Both the position numbers and the translations under genes were made by a program. From contig NZ_FPAZ01000009.1 of NCBI RefSeq assembly GCF_900116435.1, positions 124,001 through 188,000 of the forward strand: a DNA stretch of 64,000 bases, in the 5' to 3' direction. The DNA comes from Pseudoalteromonas lipolytica (lineage in GTDB: Bacteria > Pseudomonadota > Gammaproteobacteria > Enterobacterales > Alteromonadaceae). The notes under the pieces were generated by a model. It was not told the origin of the DNA. It saw only the letters and a program-made list of their open reading frames with translations, and ran no database searches. Each line of letters starts with the position of its first letter. Positions within the stretch are counted from its first letter, which is position 1. This document shows positions 39,100-49,491 of this stretch, in pieces.

Positions 39100-39903
39100 T
39101 TAGCGAAGTAGTGACTCAGTTAATACTGGACGAATTTCACGAATGATTGCTTGTGTTAATTTAGGCGCGCCACAGATAATGTTGCCGCTTTGGTTGTAGT
39201 TAATACCGCCTGCGAAATCAACAACCATACCGCCCGCTTCTTTAACTAAAAGCTCACCAGCGGCTGTATCCCAAGGCTTAAGGCCAATTTCGAAAAAGCC
39301 ATCAACACGGCCAGCTGCAACATACGCCATATCTAGAGCAGCAGAACCTGCACGACGAATATCAGCCGTGTGAATAAATAAAGCTTTGAATGCCTCAGAG
39401 TATGCGTCTAAGTGATGCTTTTGTTTAAACGGGAAACCTGTAGCAAGAATAGAACCTGCTAACTCGTTAGTTTTTGATACACGTAAACGCTTGCTGTTAA
39501 GCTGTGCGCCTTGACCGCGAGACGCTGTGAATAATTCACCACGAATTGGATCATAGATAACAGCTTGGTCTAAACGACCTTTTACTTTAAGTGCGATTGA
39601 TACTGCGTAATGAGGGATACCCTTGATGAAGTTTGTTGTGCCATCAAGTGGGTCAACAATCCATTGGTAATCTGCATCTTTTCCTTTGTGCTCACCTAGT
39701 TCTTCACCAACGATACAGTGATCAGGGTAAGATCTTAAAATAGTGTCACGGATTGCGGCTTCAGCTTCTTTATCGATGTTAGTCACTAAATCGTTAGTGC
39801 CTTTTTGTTGTACATCAACTTTTGATAAGTCTTCACTTGCGCGAAGTAAAATTTTGCCTGCGTTACGCGCAGCGCGAACCGCAATGTTTAACATTGGATG
39901 CAT
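39100..39903 (-). CDS. suhB: Inositol-1-monophosphatase SuhB
   Basis: 267 residues, family length. Metal-binding motifs are present: GEELG (about 69), WIVDPLDGTTNFIKGIPHYA (about 82-101) and KPWDTAAGELLVKEAGG (about 212). SuhB also acts in rRNA transcription antitermination in E. coli. It is convergent with the upstream binding-protein-like gene and divergent from trmJ. Confidence 0.96.
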   Translation of the reverse strand: MHPMLNIAVRAARNAGKILLRASEDLSKVDVQQKGTNDLVTNIDKEAEAAIRDTILRSYPDHCIVGEELGEHKGKDADYQWIVDPLDGTTNFIKGIPHYAVSIALKVKGRLDQAVIYDPIRGELFTASRGQGAQLNSKRLRVSKTNELAGSILATGFPFKQKHHLDAYSEAFKALFIHTADIRRAGSAALDMAYVAAGRVDGFFEIGLKPWDTAAGELLVKEAGGMVVDFAGGINYNQSGNIICGAPKLTQAIIREIRPVLTESLLR

Positions 39904-40249
39904 AGCATTACCTTTGGGTTGTAAAAGAACGAATATATTTAAGCCGGCGTATTCTAGCGGTTTTTACTGCAAAGTAAACAACAAAGCGGAAATACTTTTG
40001 GTTGTTTTTTGTACTGAACTGATTTTAAATTAAATTTCTATCTGACTATTTTTAAAAGCTAAAAATTATACGGGGCGTTTCATACATAAATCTGATACTA
40101 AAAATAAGGATGTACTAGTAAAAGAAAAACCCCTAGCACCGCCCATGATCTGTGATCAATACTGATTGATCGCGTGATCTGTATAGCCTCCAGAATAGCT
40201 TTCATGGTAGAATTCGCGCAATTTTTGACATTCAGTAAGTAACAACGCA
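39904..40249. promoter_or_regulatory. suhB-trmJ divergent intergenic region with an inverted repeat
   Basis: This 346-base gap must hold the suhB and trmJ promoters. The one clear element is a perfect dyad GATCAAT-ACTG-ATTGATC (40154-40171) about 80 bases upstream of trmJ, with further TGATC copies on both sides. It looks like an operator. No gene or RNA was recognised here. Confidence 0.4.
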
Positions 40250-40972
40250 ATGACACTTGATGATATTCGTATCGTATTAGTTAACACATCTCATTCTGGT
40301 AATATTGGCTCAGCAGCACGTGCTATGAAAACGATGGGCTTATCAAACCTTTATCTTGTTGACCCTGCATGTGAAATTGATAGTCATGCCAGTGCGCTTG
40401 CTGCAGGTGCAACCGATGTTTTAGGCAAAGCCGTGGTTGTTGATACCCTTGCTGATGCGATTGCTGATTGTAGTTTAACGATTGGCACCAGTGCTCGTTC
40501 GCGCACCTTGTCTTGGCCGATGGTTGAGCCACGTGAATGTGGTGAAAAATTAGTGGCAGAAGCGGCGAATGGCCCTGTTGCACTCGTGTTTGGTCGTGAA
40601 AATAGCGGTTTAACCAATGAAGAGTTACAACAGTGTAACTATCATGTGTGCATTCCTGCGAACCCAGAATACAGCTCATTAAACCTTGCTATGGCAGTAC
40701 AAACTCTGTGCTATGAAACACGTATGGCGTATTTAAACACCCAGCCAAAACAGCAAGAACAAGACGACGTTACTTACCCTAACGCAAAACAAACTGAGTT
40801 GTTCTATGAGCATTTAGAGCAAACATTAAACGACACCGGGTTTATCATCAAACAGCACCCAGGTATGGTGATGACTAAATTACGTCGTTTGTTTAATCGT
40901 GCGCGCCCAGAAGAAGCCGAAATGAATATTTTACGCGGCATTCTGACTTCAATTAATAAGTCTATAAAATAA
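40250..40972 (+). CDS. trmJ: tRNA (Cm32/Um32) methyltransferase TrmJ
   Basis: 240 residues, SPOUT fold. It 2'-O-methylates nucleotide 32 of several tRNAs. Motifs: [22 protein letters not shown] at the N-terminus, [14 protein letters not shown] and [17 protein letters not shown], which form the knot that binds AdoMet. Placement directly before iscR is common in gammaproteobacteria, as in E. coli. Confidence 0.95.
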   Translation: MTLDDIRIVLVNTSHSGNIGSAARAMKTMGLSNLYLVDPACEIDSHASALAAGATDVLGKAVVVDTLADAIADCSLTIGTSARSRTLSWPMVEPRECGEKLVAEAANGPVALVFGRENSGLTNEELQQCNYHVCIPANPEYSSLNLAMAVQTLCYETRMAYLNTQPKQQEQDDVTYPNAKQTELFYEHLEQTLNDTGFIIKQHPGMVMTKLRRLFNRARPEEAEMNILRGILTSINKSIK

Positions 40973-40990
40973 TCACAGGTTATAAGCATA

Positions 40991-41016
40991 ATACTTGACT
41001 AAATTACTCAGGTAAT
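40991..41016 (+). promoter_or_regulatory. IscR type 1 operator, copy 1
   Basis: Begins ATACTTGACTAAATTACTCA and ends GGTAAT. It fits the IscR [2Fe-2S] type 1 motif (ATAsyTGACT...AGTCrGGTAT). Distal site. Confidence 0.75.
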
Positions 41017-41029
41017 TACAATAGACATA

Positions 41030-41054
41030 GTACTTGACCAATTTAGTCGGGTAT
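41030..41054 (+). promoter_or_regulatory. IscR type 1 operator, copy 2
   Basis: Begins GTACTTGACCAATTTAGTC and ends GGGTAT, the best match to the type 1 consensus of the three copies. Confidence 0.82.
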
Positions 41055-41096
41055 TCGGTTTTATCAATGGCAAGTATCAATTTTTATCACGTGATA

Positions 41097-41128
41097 ATAC
41101 TTGACTATTTTGGTCTGGTAATTAAAAT
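41097..41128 (+). promoter_or_regulatory. IscR type 1 operator, copy 3, over the isc promoter
   Basis: The site begins ATACTTGACTATTTTGGTC and ends TGGTAAT (41122). Its TTGACT (41101-41106) doubles as a -35, with TAAAAT (41123-41128) 16 bases later as the -10. Bound IscR would block RNA polymerase, giving autorepression. Confidence 0.8.
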
Positions 41129-41164
41129 TTGCACACCTTAGCGTGCAGTAACATCGGGGGCTCC

Positions 41165-41656
41165 ATGAAGTTAACATCAAAAGGCAGATACGCAGTAACC
41201 GCCATGTTGGATGTTGCACTCCATACAAATGTGGGTGCAGTGCCCCTTGCCGATATTTCTGAGCGACAAGAAATTTCGTTGTCTTACCTCGAACAATTAT
41301 TCGCCCGTTTACGTAAAAATGGCCTTGTGACTTCTGTGCGTGGCCCAGGTGGTGGATATTTATTAGGACGTGGCGCGAATGAAATTTCTGTTGGCGATGT
41401 TATCAATGCCGTTGATGAGTCTGTTGATGCAACTCGCTGCCATGGTGCAACGGGTGGCTGCCAAAGTGGCATGCGCTGTTTGACTCATACATTGTGGTCA
41501 GATTTAAGCGCGCGTATCGAAGATTTTTTAAATAGTATTACCCTTGCTGAATTGGTAGAAAAATCAGATGTGAAAGAAGTCGCATCGCGCCAAGATAACA
41601 GCATCAACACTGCAATTAAGCAACTGGAAAACATTCAAGTAAGCTGTCAACTGTAG
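41165..41656 (+). CDS. iscR: Iron-sulfur cluster regulator IscR
   Basis: 163 residues, Rrf2 family. The N-terminal helix-turn-helix reads [17 protein letters not shown] and [16 protein letters not shown]. The [2Fe-2S] ligands are Cys92, Cys99, Cys105 and His108 ([22 protein letters not shown]); there is one residue more between the first two Cys than in E. coli. The cluster-bound form represses the isc operon through type 1 sites, three of which lie upstream. ATG 41165 matches the family start. Confidence 0.97.
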   Translation: MKLTSKGRYAVTAMLDVALHTNVGAVPLADISERQEISLSYLEQLFARLRKNGLVTSVRGPGGGYLLGRGANEISVGDVINAVDESVDATRCHGATGGCQSGMRCLTHTLWSDLSARIEDFLNSITLAELVEKSDVKEVASRQDNSINTAIKQLENIQVSCQL

Positions 41657-41678
41657 CTTGACGAAAGCGGAGAGAGAA

Positions 41679-42896
41679 ATGAAGTTACCGATTTATTTAG
41701 ATTACGCAGCAACCACGCCTGTTGATGAACGTGTGGCAAAAGAAATGATGCAATGCCTGACTATGGACGGTAATTTTGGTAATCCTGCATCACGCTCACA
41801 CCGTTTTGGTTGGCAAGCAGAAGAAGCGGTTGATCAAGCGCGTACAGACATTGCTGATCTGATTAACGCTGATCCACGTGAAATTGTTTTCACTTCAGGT
41901 GCTACAGAATCAAATAACCTCGCCATTAAAGGTGCTGCACAGTTCTATAAAAAGAAAGGCAAGCACGTCATCACGGTTAAAACAGAGCACAAAGCAGTGC
42001 TTGATACATGTCGTGAATTAGAGCGTCAAGGTTTTGAAGTAACCTACATGGACGTTGAAGAAAACGGTTTACTTGACCTTAAAAAGCTTGAAGCCGCTAT
42101 GCGTGATGACACGGTACTTGTTAGTGTCATGCACGTTAACAACGAGCTAGGTGTTATCCAAGATATCGCGACCATCGGCGAAATGTGCCGTGAGCGCAAA
42201 ATTATGTTCCACGTTGATGCGGCACAAAGTGCAGGTAAAGTACTTATCGACGTGCAACAGTTAAAAGTTGATTTTATGTCGTTCTCTGGCCACAAAGTAT
42301 ATGGCCCGAAAGGTGTTGGCGCATTGTATGTTCGTCGTAAGCCACGTGCTCGTTTAGAAGCACAAATGCACGGTGGTGGTCATGAGCGTGGCATGCGTTC
42401 AGGCACACTGGCTACTCACCAATTAGTGGGTATGGGTGCGGCATTTAGAATCGCAAAAGAAGATTTCGAAAAAGACCATGCACATATCAGCGCACTTCGT
42501 AAGCGTTTGGTTGATGGCATTATGGCTGATATGGACGAAGTTTACTTCAATGGTGAACCAAGTCAGTCAGTTCCGGGTATTGTAAACATCAGCTTCAACT
42601 TTGTTGAAGGTGAGTCGTTATTAATGGCTGTTAAAGACATTGCTGTTTCATCAGGTTCAGCCTGTACCTCAGCAAGCTTAGAGCCTTCTTATGTACTACG
42701 TGCGTTAGGCCGTAACGACGAATTAGCACACAGCTCAATTCGTTTCAGCATTGGCCGCTTTACGACTGAAGAAGAGATTGATTATACCGTCGAACTAATC
42801 AAAAACTCGATTGGCCGTTTACGTGAGATGTCTCCTTTATGGGAAATGCATCAAGAAGGTATTGATTTAGATTCAGTTGAGTGGGCGCATCACTAA
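41679..42896 (+). CDS. iscS: Cysteine desulfurase IscS
   Basis: 405 residues, PLP enzyme, nearly the E. coli length. It removes sulfur from cysteine as a persulfide for IscU and for tRNA thiolation. The PLP lysine lies in [11 protein letters not shown] and the active cysteine in [20 protein letters not shown] 41679 behind GGAGAGAGAA gives the family start [16 protein letters not shown]. Confidence 0.98.
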   Translation: MKLPIYLDYAATTPVDERVAKEMMQCLTMDGNFGNPASRSHRFGWQAEEAVDQARTDIADLINADPREIVFTSGATESNNLAIKGAAQFYKKKGKHVITVKTEHKAVLDTCRELERQGFEVTYMDVEENGLLDLKKLEAAMRDDTVLVSVMHVNNELGVIQDIATIGEMCRERKIMFHVDAAQSAGKVLIDVQQLKVDFMSFSGHKVYGPKGVGALYVRRKPRARLEAQMHGGGHERGMRSGTLATHQLVGMGAAFRIAKEDFEKDHAHISALRKRLVDGIMADMDEVYFNGEPSQSVPGIVNISFNFVEGESLLMAVKDIAVSSGSACTSASLEPSYVLRALGRNDELAHSSIRFSIGRFTTEEEIDYTVELIKNSIGRLREMSPLWEMHQEGIDLDSVEWAHH

Positions 42897-42936
42897 TCAG
42901 TGATCGCCGCCGCTAGCAGGTAGTGAGGATAGTATT

Positions 42937-43320
42937 ATGGCTTATAGTGATAAAGTAATCGATCATGTTGAAAATCCACGTAACGTGGGTTCTTTAGACA
43001 AAAATGATCCATCTGTTGCAACAGGTATGGTGGGTGCACCTGCGTGTGGTGACGTAATGAAATTGCAAATTAAAGTATCACCAGAAGGTGTTATTGAAGA
43101 TGCAAAATTTAAAACATATGGTTGTGGTAGCGCAATCGCCTCTTCTTCACTTGTAACAGAGTGGGTGAAAGGTAAAACATTAGACGAAGCTTCAACAATC
43201 AAAAACACTGATATCAGTGCAGAGCTTGAATTACCACCAGTGAAAATTCACTGTTCAATTTTAGCAGAAGACGCGATTCAAGCAGCGATTGCTGATTACA
43301 AAAGCAAACAAGCGAAGTAA
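42937..43320 (+). CDS. iscU: Iron-sulfur scaffold IscU
   Basis: 127 residues. The three cluster-ligating cysteines are present ([32 protein letters not shown]). The LPPVK motif that HscA binds is intact. Third gene of isc. Confidence 0.98.
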   Translation: MAYSDKVIDHVENPRNVGSLDKNDPSVATGMVGAPACGDVMKLQIKVSPEGVIEDAKFKTYGCGSAIASSSLVTEWVKGKTLDEASTIKNTDISAELELPPVKIHCSILAEDAIQAAIADYKSKQAK

Positions 43321-43331
43321 GAGATAAATTC

Positions 43332-43655
43332 ATGGCAGTGACATTGACAGATGCGGCAGCAAACCGCGTAGAATCATTTTTAGCAAATCGCGGTAAAGGC
43401 ATTGGCCTTCGCGTAGGCATTAAAACGACGGGCTGTTCAGGTCTTGCTTATGTTCTTGAATTTGTTGATGAGTTAGCAGATGGCGACGAAGTTTTTGAAT
43501 GTCGCGGTGTGAAAGTAATCGTTGATGCAAAAAGCTTAGTGTACATAGACGGCACTGAACTTGATTACACTAAAGAAGGTTTGAACGAAGGGTTTAAGTT
43601 TAATAACCCGAATCAGGCCGATGAGTGTGGTTGCGGCGAAAGCTTTACCGTTTAA
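43332..43655 (+). CDS. iscA: Iron-sulfur carrier IscA
   Basis: 107 residues, A-type carrier. Conserved cysteines occur in [10 protein letters not shown] and in the C-terminal [11 protein letters not shown]. It receives clusters from IscU and delivers them to apo-enzymes. It starts 11 bases after iscU. Confidence 0.97.
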   Translation: MAVTLTDAAANRVESFLANRGKGIGLRVGIKTTGCSGLAYVLEFVDELADGDEVFECRGVKVIVDAKSLVYIDGTELDYTKEGLNEGFKFNNPNQADECGCGESFTV

Positions 43656-43677
43656 GCTAGCACGTTTTCCTTGCTTG

Positions 43678-43710
43678 AAGCCCTACCTGTGTAGGGCTTT
43701 GTTCTTTTTC
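43678..43710 (+). terminator. Hairpin between iscA and hscB
   Basis: AAGCCCTAC and GTAGGGCTT pair around CTGT, followed by an imperfect T tract (TGTTCTTTTT). It probably cuts down transcription into hscB-hscA-fdx rather than blocking it, as no separate strong promoter is seen before hscB. Confidence 0.7.
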
Positions 43711-43733
43711 TGTTTACCGAGTTGGATTATGTA

Positions 43734-44261
43734 ATGCGTTACTTTGAGTTATTTGCGATTCCAGTAGACTATAACATTGATTTAGCGACTATTAATAAAC
43801 ACTACCTCGAGCTGCAACGTGCAGTTCATCCAGATCGTCATGCCAGTGCTAGTAGCCGCGACAAACTACTTGCTGTGCAAAACGCGGCTGAAATCAATGA
43901 TGCATTACAAACGTTAAAGCACCCGGTAAAGCGTGCTGAATACATGCTTAGTGAGTTGGGCGTTGATATTCGTGCTGAACAACAAACATTACAAGATCCG
44001 CTATTCTTAATGCAGCAAATGGAGCTTCGAGAAGAGTTCGAAGAGCTTGAAAATGCCGCAGATCCTGATGCAGCAATTGCCCAGTTTGAAACGCAAATTA
44101 AACAGTTAGACACGCAATACAGCAGCGAACTGGCTGATCAGCTAGCAAGCAATGATGAACAGCAATGGCAGGCAGCGGCGGATAATATTCGTAAGTTAAA
44201 GTTTGTTTATAAGCTACGCGAAGAACTTGAGCGAATTGAAGACAGTTTATTTGATGATTAA
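43734..44261 (+). CDS. hscB: Fe-S cluster co-chaperone HscB
   Basis: 175 residues. An N-terminal J domain with the VHPDRHA (HPD) motif is followed by a three-helix bundle that binds IscU. It stimulates the ATPase of HscA. ATG 43734 is preferred to the TTG at 43722, which has no ribosome site. Confidence 0.96.
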   Translation: MRYFELFAIPVDYNIDLATINKHYLELQRAVHPDRHASASSRDKLLAVQNAAEINDALQTLKHPVKRAEYMLSELGVDIRAEQQTLQDPLFLMQQMELREEFEELENAADPDAAIAQFETQIKQLDTQYSSELADQLASNDEQQWQAAADNIRKLKFVYKLREELERIEDSLFDD

Positions 44262-44307
44262 TCGTTAGTTGTAACTTAACAGCTATTTAAGAGTTTAAAA
44301 GAGCATT

Positions 44308-46170
44308 ATGGCATTATTGCAAATTGCTGAGCCGGGGCAAAGCGCGGCACCACATGAGCACAAATTGGCAGTGGGTATTGACCTAGGTACAACAAATTCA
44401 CTTGTTGCGACTGTCCAAAGTGGCGAAGCTCGCACACTAACAGACCTTGCAGGTAATGCAATGCTGCCGTCGGTTGTTCAGTACCAAGCAGACAGCATAT
44501 TAGTGGGTGAACAAGCGGCTGCAGCGGCCACACAAGACCCAGCAAATACACTCATTTCAGTGAAGCGCTTCTTAGGCAAAACACAAACCGAAATTGAGCA
44601 AAGTTACGGTCAATTACCGTATCAGTTTTGTGAACATAATGGCTCACTTGCCATTAGCACTGTTGCTGGCGCAATCAGCCCGGTGTCGGCATCAAGTGAA
44701 ATATTAAAAACCTTAAAACAACGTGCTGAAGAAAGCTTTGCCGGCCAAGATATTATGGGCGCCGTGATCACTGTGCCAGCGTACTTTGATGATGCACAGC
44801 GTCAAAGCACTAAAGACGCGGCTGAACTTGCGGGTATTAATGTTTTACGCTTACTCAACGAGCCAACAGCGGCGGCAGTTGCCTACGGCCTAGACTCAGG
44901 TCAAGAAGGCATTATTGCCGTTTATGACTTGGGTGGCGGTACTTTCGATATCTCTATTTTACGCCTGCATCAAGGGGTATTCGAAGTCATGGCGACAGGC
45001 GGTGATTCGAGCCTAGGTGGTGACGATTTCGACTCATTACTGGTTGACTACTTTAAGCAGCAAACGGGTGTTAACGAGTTATCGGCATCGGTTTTACGTT
45101 TATTCATCAATAAAGCAAAAGCCTGTAAAGAAGCATTAAGCCAATACCAAACAGTGAACGTTGGCTTAGAGTTTGATGGCCAAAGCTACACAGTTGAAGT
45201 AACGCGCGAAACCTTTGATGAATTGGCGCTAGGACTTGTAAAGAAAACGCTTCGCTCGTGCCGACGTGCGGTAAAAGATGCCGGCATCGAAAACCAAGAA
45301 GTACTGCAAGTTGTTATGGTGGGTGGGTCTACCCGCATGCCGATTGTACGCTCTCAAGTTGCGGCATTTTTTGATAAAGAACCACTGACCTCAATTGACC
45401 CCGATCGTGTTGTGGCCCTTGGTGCTGCACTGCAAGCAGATGTGTTAGTGGGTAATAAGCCCGATTCAGACATGTTATTGCTCGATGTACTACCACTTTC
45501 GCTTGGTCTTGAAACCATGGGCGGTTTGGTCGAGAAAATCATTCCACGTAACACCACAATCCCGGTGGCACGTGCACAAGAGTTCACCACCTTTAAAGAT
45601 GGTCAAACGGCGATGTCATTACACGTGCTGCAAGGCGAGCGTGAATTAGTAGATGATTGTCGATCGCTGGCTAAATTTAGCTTAAAGGGCATTCCGGCTA
45701 TGGCGGCAGGTGCAGCGCATATTCGTGTTACTTTTAAAGTTGATGCCGATGGTCTATTGAGCGTATCAGCAATGGAAAAATCAACTGGTGTGCAAGCTGA
45801 AATACAGGTAAAACCTTCATTTGGCTTATCGGATGACCAAGTTGCTAATATGCTGAAAGAGTCGATGACAAATGCCAAAGACGACATGGAAGCGCGAATG
45901 CTCAAAGAGCAGCAAGTTGAAGCATTACGTGTTGTTGAAGCACTTGAAGCTTCACTCGCAACCGATAGCCAATTGCTTGATGAACAAGAATTAAGTGTGT
46001 TAAAAGCAGAAATTGCTAAACTTATTGCGGTACGCGAAAGTGCCACAACACCGGCAGAAATTAAAGCAGCGATTGAAGCTGTAGATAATGCAAGTAGCGA
46101 GTTTGCTGCGCGTAGAATGGACGCATCAATTAAAAAAGCGCTGCAAGGGCAGTCAGTAGACGAAGTTTAA
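44308..46170 (+). CDS. hscA: Fe-S assembly Hsp70 chaperone HscA
   Basis: 620 residues. An N-terminal ATPase domain ([40 protein letters not shown]) and a C-terminal substrate domain. It recognises the LPPVK motif of IscU and drives cluster release. HscA-type features include the short N-terminal extension ([19 protein letters not shown]). Confidence 0.98.
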   Translation: MALLQIAEPGQSAAPHEHKLAVGIDLGTTNSLVATVQSGEARTLTDLAGNAMLPSVVQYQADSILVGEQAAAAATQDPANTLISVKRFLGKTQTEIEQSYGQLPYQFCEHNGSLAISTVAGAISPVSASSEILKTLKQRAEESFAGQDIMGAVITVPAYFDDAQRQSTKDAAELAGINVLRLLNEPTAAAVAYGLDSGQEGIIAVYDLGGGTFDISILRLHQGVFEVMATGGDSSLGGDDFDSLLVDYFKQQTGVNELSASVLRLFINKAKACKEALSQYQTVNVGLEFDGQSYTVEVTRETFDELALGLVKKTLRSCRRAVKDAGIENQEVLQVVMVGGSTRMPIVRSQVAAFFDKEPLTSIDPDRVVALGAALQADVLVGNKPDSDMLLLDVLPLSLGLETMGGLVEKIIPRNTTIPVARAQEFTTFKDGQTAMSLHVLQGERELVDDCRSLAKFSLKGIPAMAAGAAHIRVTFKVDADGLLSVSAMEKSTGVQAEIQVKPSFGLSDDQVANMLKESMTNAKDDMEARMLKEQQVEALRVVEALEASLATDSQLLDEQELSVLKAEIAKLIAVRESATTPAEIKAAIEAVDNASSEFAARRMDASIKKALQGQSVDEV

Positions 46171-46181
46171 CGAGGTAAGGT

Positions 46182-46520
46182 ATGCCACAAATTATTTTTC
46201 TTCCACACGAAGAGTTATGCCCAGAAGGCGCAGCAATTGAAGCACCTGCAGGCGAAACTGTATTAGATGTTGCGCTTAAAAATGGCATTAGCATCCCACA
46301 TGCCTGTGAAAAATCATGCGCGTGTACGACATGTCATTTAATTATTCGCGAAGGGTTTGACTCTTTAGACGAAAGTGATGAGCTAGAAGACGACATGTTA
46401 GATAAAGCATGGGGACTTGAACCAGAGTCACGTCTTGGTTGCCAAGCAATCATTAAAGATGAAGATCTTGTGGTTGAAATTCCAAAGTATAATCTCAATA
46501 TCGTTAATGAAGAGCATTAA
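46182..46520 (+). CDS. fdx: Isc-type [2Fe-2S] ferredoxin Fdx
   Basis: 112 residues. The four cluster ligands are in HACEKSCACTTCH and the later RLGCQAI. It supplies electrons for cluster assembly on IscU. It ends the operon; no iscX follows, unlike in E. coli. Confidence 0.97.
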   Translation: MPQIIFLPHEELCPEGAAIEAPAGETVLDVALKNGISIPHACEKSCACTTCHLIIREGFDSLDESDELEDDMLDKAWGLEPESRLGCQAIIKDEDLVVEIPKYNLNIVNEEH

Positions 46521-46542
46521 TTCTTAACGGCTTTGAATACCT

Positions 46543-46582
46543 AAAAACCGCTGTAGTTGCTTGGTCTCTACAGCGGTTTTTT
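46543..46582 (+). terminator. Terminator of the isc operon
   Basis: AAAAACCGCTGTAG and CTACAGCGGTTTTTT pair in a long stem with an 11-base loop. Confidence 0.92.
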
Positions 46583-46662
46583 GTTTTTTAGCTGTCAGAT
46601 AGTAGATTTCAGATGATAGTCGTCAGATTTCTGATTTCTAGTGTCTTTAACTTGGAGGTTCT

Positions 46663-48090
46663 ATGTCTGATTTGGTTTTTTCTGATTCATTTATCGACGG
46701 TGACTTTTATTCTACAAGCCAGCGTTTTAGTGTCGATAATCCCGCAACCGCAGAGGCTATTACCCATGTCTCTAATATTGATAAAGCCGGGGTTGAACTG
46801 GCTATAAAAAGTGCCGACGAAGCCTTTAGCAAACTAAAGCAAACAACGGCGACTGAGCGCAGTGAAACGTTGCGACGTTGGTACGACTTAGTCATTGAGC
46901 ATAAACAACAACTTGCTGAGTTAATGACCAAAGAGCAAGGTAAACCTTTAAAAGAAGCATTGGGTGAAGTGGAGTACGGCGCCGGGTTTATTAAATGGTT
47001 TAGCGAAGAAGCCAAACGCAGTTACGGCGATAGTATTCCTGCGACGGATAGTCAGCATCGTTTATCAACAATAAAGCAGCCCGTGGGTGTGGTGGCAGGT
47101 ATTACACCGTGGAATTTCCCGATTGCCATGATCACGCGTAAAGTTGCCCCCGCATATGCGGCAGGCTGTAGCTTTGTTATTAAACCTTCTGAGCATACGC
47201 CATTGTGTGCAATTGCACTTGCATATCTCGCTGATAAAGCCGGTTTCGTGAAAGGTGCCTTAAATGTGGTGGTCTCTGAAAACGCAAAAATGGTCGGCGA
47301 AATCATGACCGAGTCTGAGCGCGTACGTAAATTTACTTTCACAGGTTCAACTGGAGTCGGTAAGCAATTACTCGCTCAGTGTGCTTCTACAATTAAGAAC
47401 ACATCGATGGAGCTCGGTGGTAATGCTCCCTTTATTATTTTTGAAAATGCCAATTTAGATGACGCCGTTACAGGGCTCATGGGCGCGAAGTTTAGAAACG
47501 CAGGGCAAACCTGTGTCGCCGCAAACCGTATTTTTGTAGAGCGCTCAGTGCTTGAAACCGTGCTTGAAAAACTCACTGACAAAGTAGCAGAGTTAAAAGT
47601 AGGCAATGGCCTTGATGAAGGGGTGGATATTGGCCCATTAATTTACCCAAAAGCAAAAGAGAAGGTACAAAGCTTAGTCGAAGATGCGGTGAACAAAGGG
47701 GCTTCTTTAATTGGCGATAATAAGGAGCTTGAGGGCAGTTTTCAAGCGCCACTCATTTTGACTGATGTCACCCCAGAGATGGATATTTACCATGATGAAG
47801 TGTTTGGTCCTGTAATCAGCATTATTGCCTTTGATAACGAACAAGAAGTACTGAAACTTGCCAATGATGTGCCTTATGGCTTAGCTGCTTATTTTTACAG
47901 TGACAACATCAAGCAAATTTATCGCGTAAGTGAAGCACTTGAATACGGCATGATAGGCATCAACGAAGGGCTTATCTCAAACCCAGTTGCCCCATTTGGT
48001 GGTGTGAAACAGTCGGGCCTGGGTCGTGAAGGTGGTCATCAAGGCTTAGATGAGTATCTAGAAGAGAAGTATCTTTGTATGAAGATTTAA
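46663..48090 (+). CDS. gabD: Succinate-semialdehyde dehydrogenase GabD
   Basis: 475 residues, NAD(P)-dependent aldehyde dehydrogenase fold. The catalytic Cys is in NAGQTCVAANR (about residue 284) and the general base Glu in MELGGNAPFIIF. The cofactor-loop motif is GSTGVGKQLL. Overall it reads closest to GabD, which turns succinate semialdehyde into succinate in GABA breakdown; related aldehydes such as glutarate semialdehyde are possible. No gabT or permease is adjacent. GGAGG precedes the ATG. No separate terminator was seen; the REP array starts about 17 bases downstream. Confidence 0.88.
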   Translation: MSDLVFSDSFIDGDFYSTSQRFSVDNPATAEAITHVSNIDKAGVELAIKSADEAFSKLKQTTATERSETLRRWYDLVIEHKQQLAELMTKEQGKPLKEALGEVEYGAGFIKWFSEEAKRSYGDSIPATDSQHRLSTIKQPVGVVAGITPWNFPIAMITRKVAPAYAAGCSFVIKPSEHTPLCAIALAYLADKAGFVKGALNVVVSENAKMVGEIMTESERVRKFTFTGSTGVGKQLLAQCASTIKNTSMELGGNAPFIIFENANLDDAVTGLMGAKFRNAGQTCVAANRIFVERSVLETVLEKLTDKVAELKVGNGLDEGVDIGPLIYPKAKEKVQSLVEDAVNKGASLIGDNKELEGSFQAPLILTDVTPEMDIYHDEVFGPVISIIAFDNEQEVLKLANDVPYGLAAYFYSDNIKQIYRVSEALEYGMIGINEGLISNPVAPFGGVKQSGLGREGGHQGLDEYLEEKYLCMKI

Positions 48091-48106
48091 AAGCCGCTTT
48101 AACCTC

Positions 48107-49352
48107 TGCGCGCGAAATAAATTTAACGCCTACAACAAACTGTAGGCGTTATGCTTGCATGGCGCATTTAGGCAGCAACATCTCTTTTATAACATTCACG
48201 GCTAAAGCCCCTCCTACAAAAAGCCCCTCCTACAAAAGATACACATCACACACGTAGGAGGCGTTTTAACGCCGAAAAGCAAACCTATTCAGCGGTATTA
48301 AACAGCCTTCTCAGTATAACTGTATTAGCTCGTATCTCGCTTTTCGATGCTCGTTGCTTATAACCCTTTCACGGCTAAAGCCACTCCTACAAAAGATGCA
48401 CACGATACACGTAGGAGGCGTTTTAACGCCGAAAAGCAAACCTATTCAGCGGTATTAAACAGCCATCTCGATTTAGCTCGCACCTCGTTGCTTACAACCT
48501 CTTCGCGCGAAATAAATTTCACGCCTACAACAAACTGTAGGCGTTATGTTTTCATGGCGCATTTAGGCAGCAACATCTCTTTTAAAATTCACGGCTAAAG
48601 CCACTCCTACAAAAAGCCCTCCTACAAAAGATGCACATCACACACGTAGGAGGCGTTTTAACGCCGAAAAGCAAACCTATTCAGCGGTATTAAAAGCCTT
48701 CTCAGTATAACTGTATTAGCTCGCATCTCGTTTTTCGATGCTCGTTGCTATAACTCTTTCGCGGCTAAAGCCACTCCTACAAGTGACATACATCACACAC
48801 GTAGGAGGCGTTTTAACGCCGAAAAGCAAACCTATTAACTGGCATTAAACAACCTTCTCAGTATAACTGTATTAGCTCGTATCTCGCTTTTCGATGCTCG
48901 TTGCTTATAACCCTTTCGCGGCTAAAGCCCTCCTAAAAAAGATGCACATCACACACGTAGGAGGCGTTTTAACGCCGAAAAGCAAACCTTTTCAGCGGCA
49001 TTAAACAACCATCTCGATTTAGCTGTACTAGCTCGTATCTCGCTTTTCGATGCTCGTTGCTTATAACCCTTTCACGGCTAAAGCCACTCATACAAAAGAT
49101 GCACACGATACACGTAGGAGGCGTTTTAACGCCGAAAAGCAAACCTATTAACTGGCATTAAACAGCCATCTCGATTTAGCTCGCACCTCGCAACTCGTAT
49201 CTCGAAGCTTATTTATCTCGCATCTCGTCGCTTATAACCTCTTCGCGCGAAATAAATTTCACGCCTACAACAAACCGTAGGCGTTATGCTTGCATGGCGC
49301 GTTTGCGCAGCAACATCTATTTAATAAAATTAGCGTTAAAACGCTTCCTACG
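48107..49352. repeat. REP/BIME-type hairpin array, left of chitobiase
   Basis: About 1.25 kb of non-coding repeats. One module reads GTAGGAGGCGTTTTAACGCC (plus strand) at 48254, 48411, 48646, 48801, 48957 and 49114. Each is preceded by the inverse module (on the minus strand TGTAGGAGTGGCTTTAGCC), so they form head-to-head pairs about 20 bases apart. A second pair type joins a minus-strand TGTAGGCGTGAAATTTATTT module with GTAGGCGTTATGCTTGCATG (48142, 48537, 49277). Each module is a GTAG tetranucleotide followed by a hairpin, the design of REP elements mobilised by RAYT transposases. The linkers (cttttcgatgctcgttgctta and similar) are also repeated. No RAYT gene is in the window. Open frames here are accidents of the repeats. 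Confidence 0.85.
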
Positions 49353-49379
49353 ATGAAGCTACCCGCTTATTTTTAATAA

Positions 49380-49397
49380 AATGATAGCGCTGTCATT
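49380..49397. promoter_or_regulatory. LacI-type (NagR-like) operator before chitobiase
   Basis: AATGATAGCGCTGTCATT is a near-perfect palindrome about 95 bases upstream of the start. The same motif precedes nagP. A LacI-family NagR controls GlcNAc genes in Alteromonadales; the match to it is inference. Confidence 0.75.
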
Positions 49398-49491
49398 TTA
49401 GTTTTTATATGATAGGTATGAATAATAAACAAAAATGACAAATATTACGGAATAAATACCGTAAACTCAGGGCTTAAACGAGGAGAAAGTA

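Noticed and set aside
40323..40679. 118-codon minus-strand frame inside trmJ
   Set aside because: Composition rich in His and Gln typical of an antisense shadow; trmJ is fully conserved on the other strand.
45603..46046. 147-codon minus-strand frame inside hscA
   Set aside because: Shadow of the hscA reading frame: Ser-rich low-complexity product and no ribosome site.
48075..48598. Small plus-strand open frames in the left repeat array
   Set aside because: They are made wholly of REP modules, repeat each other and lack ribosome sites.
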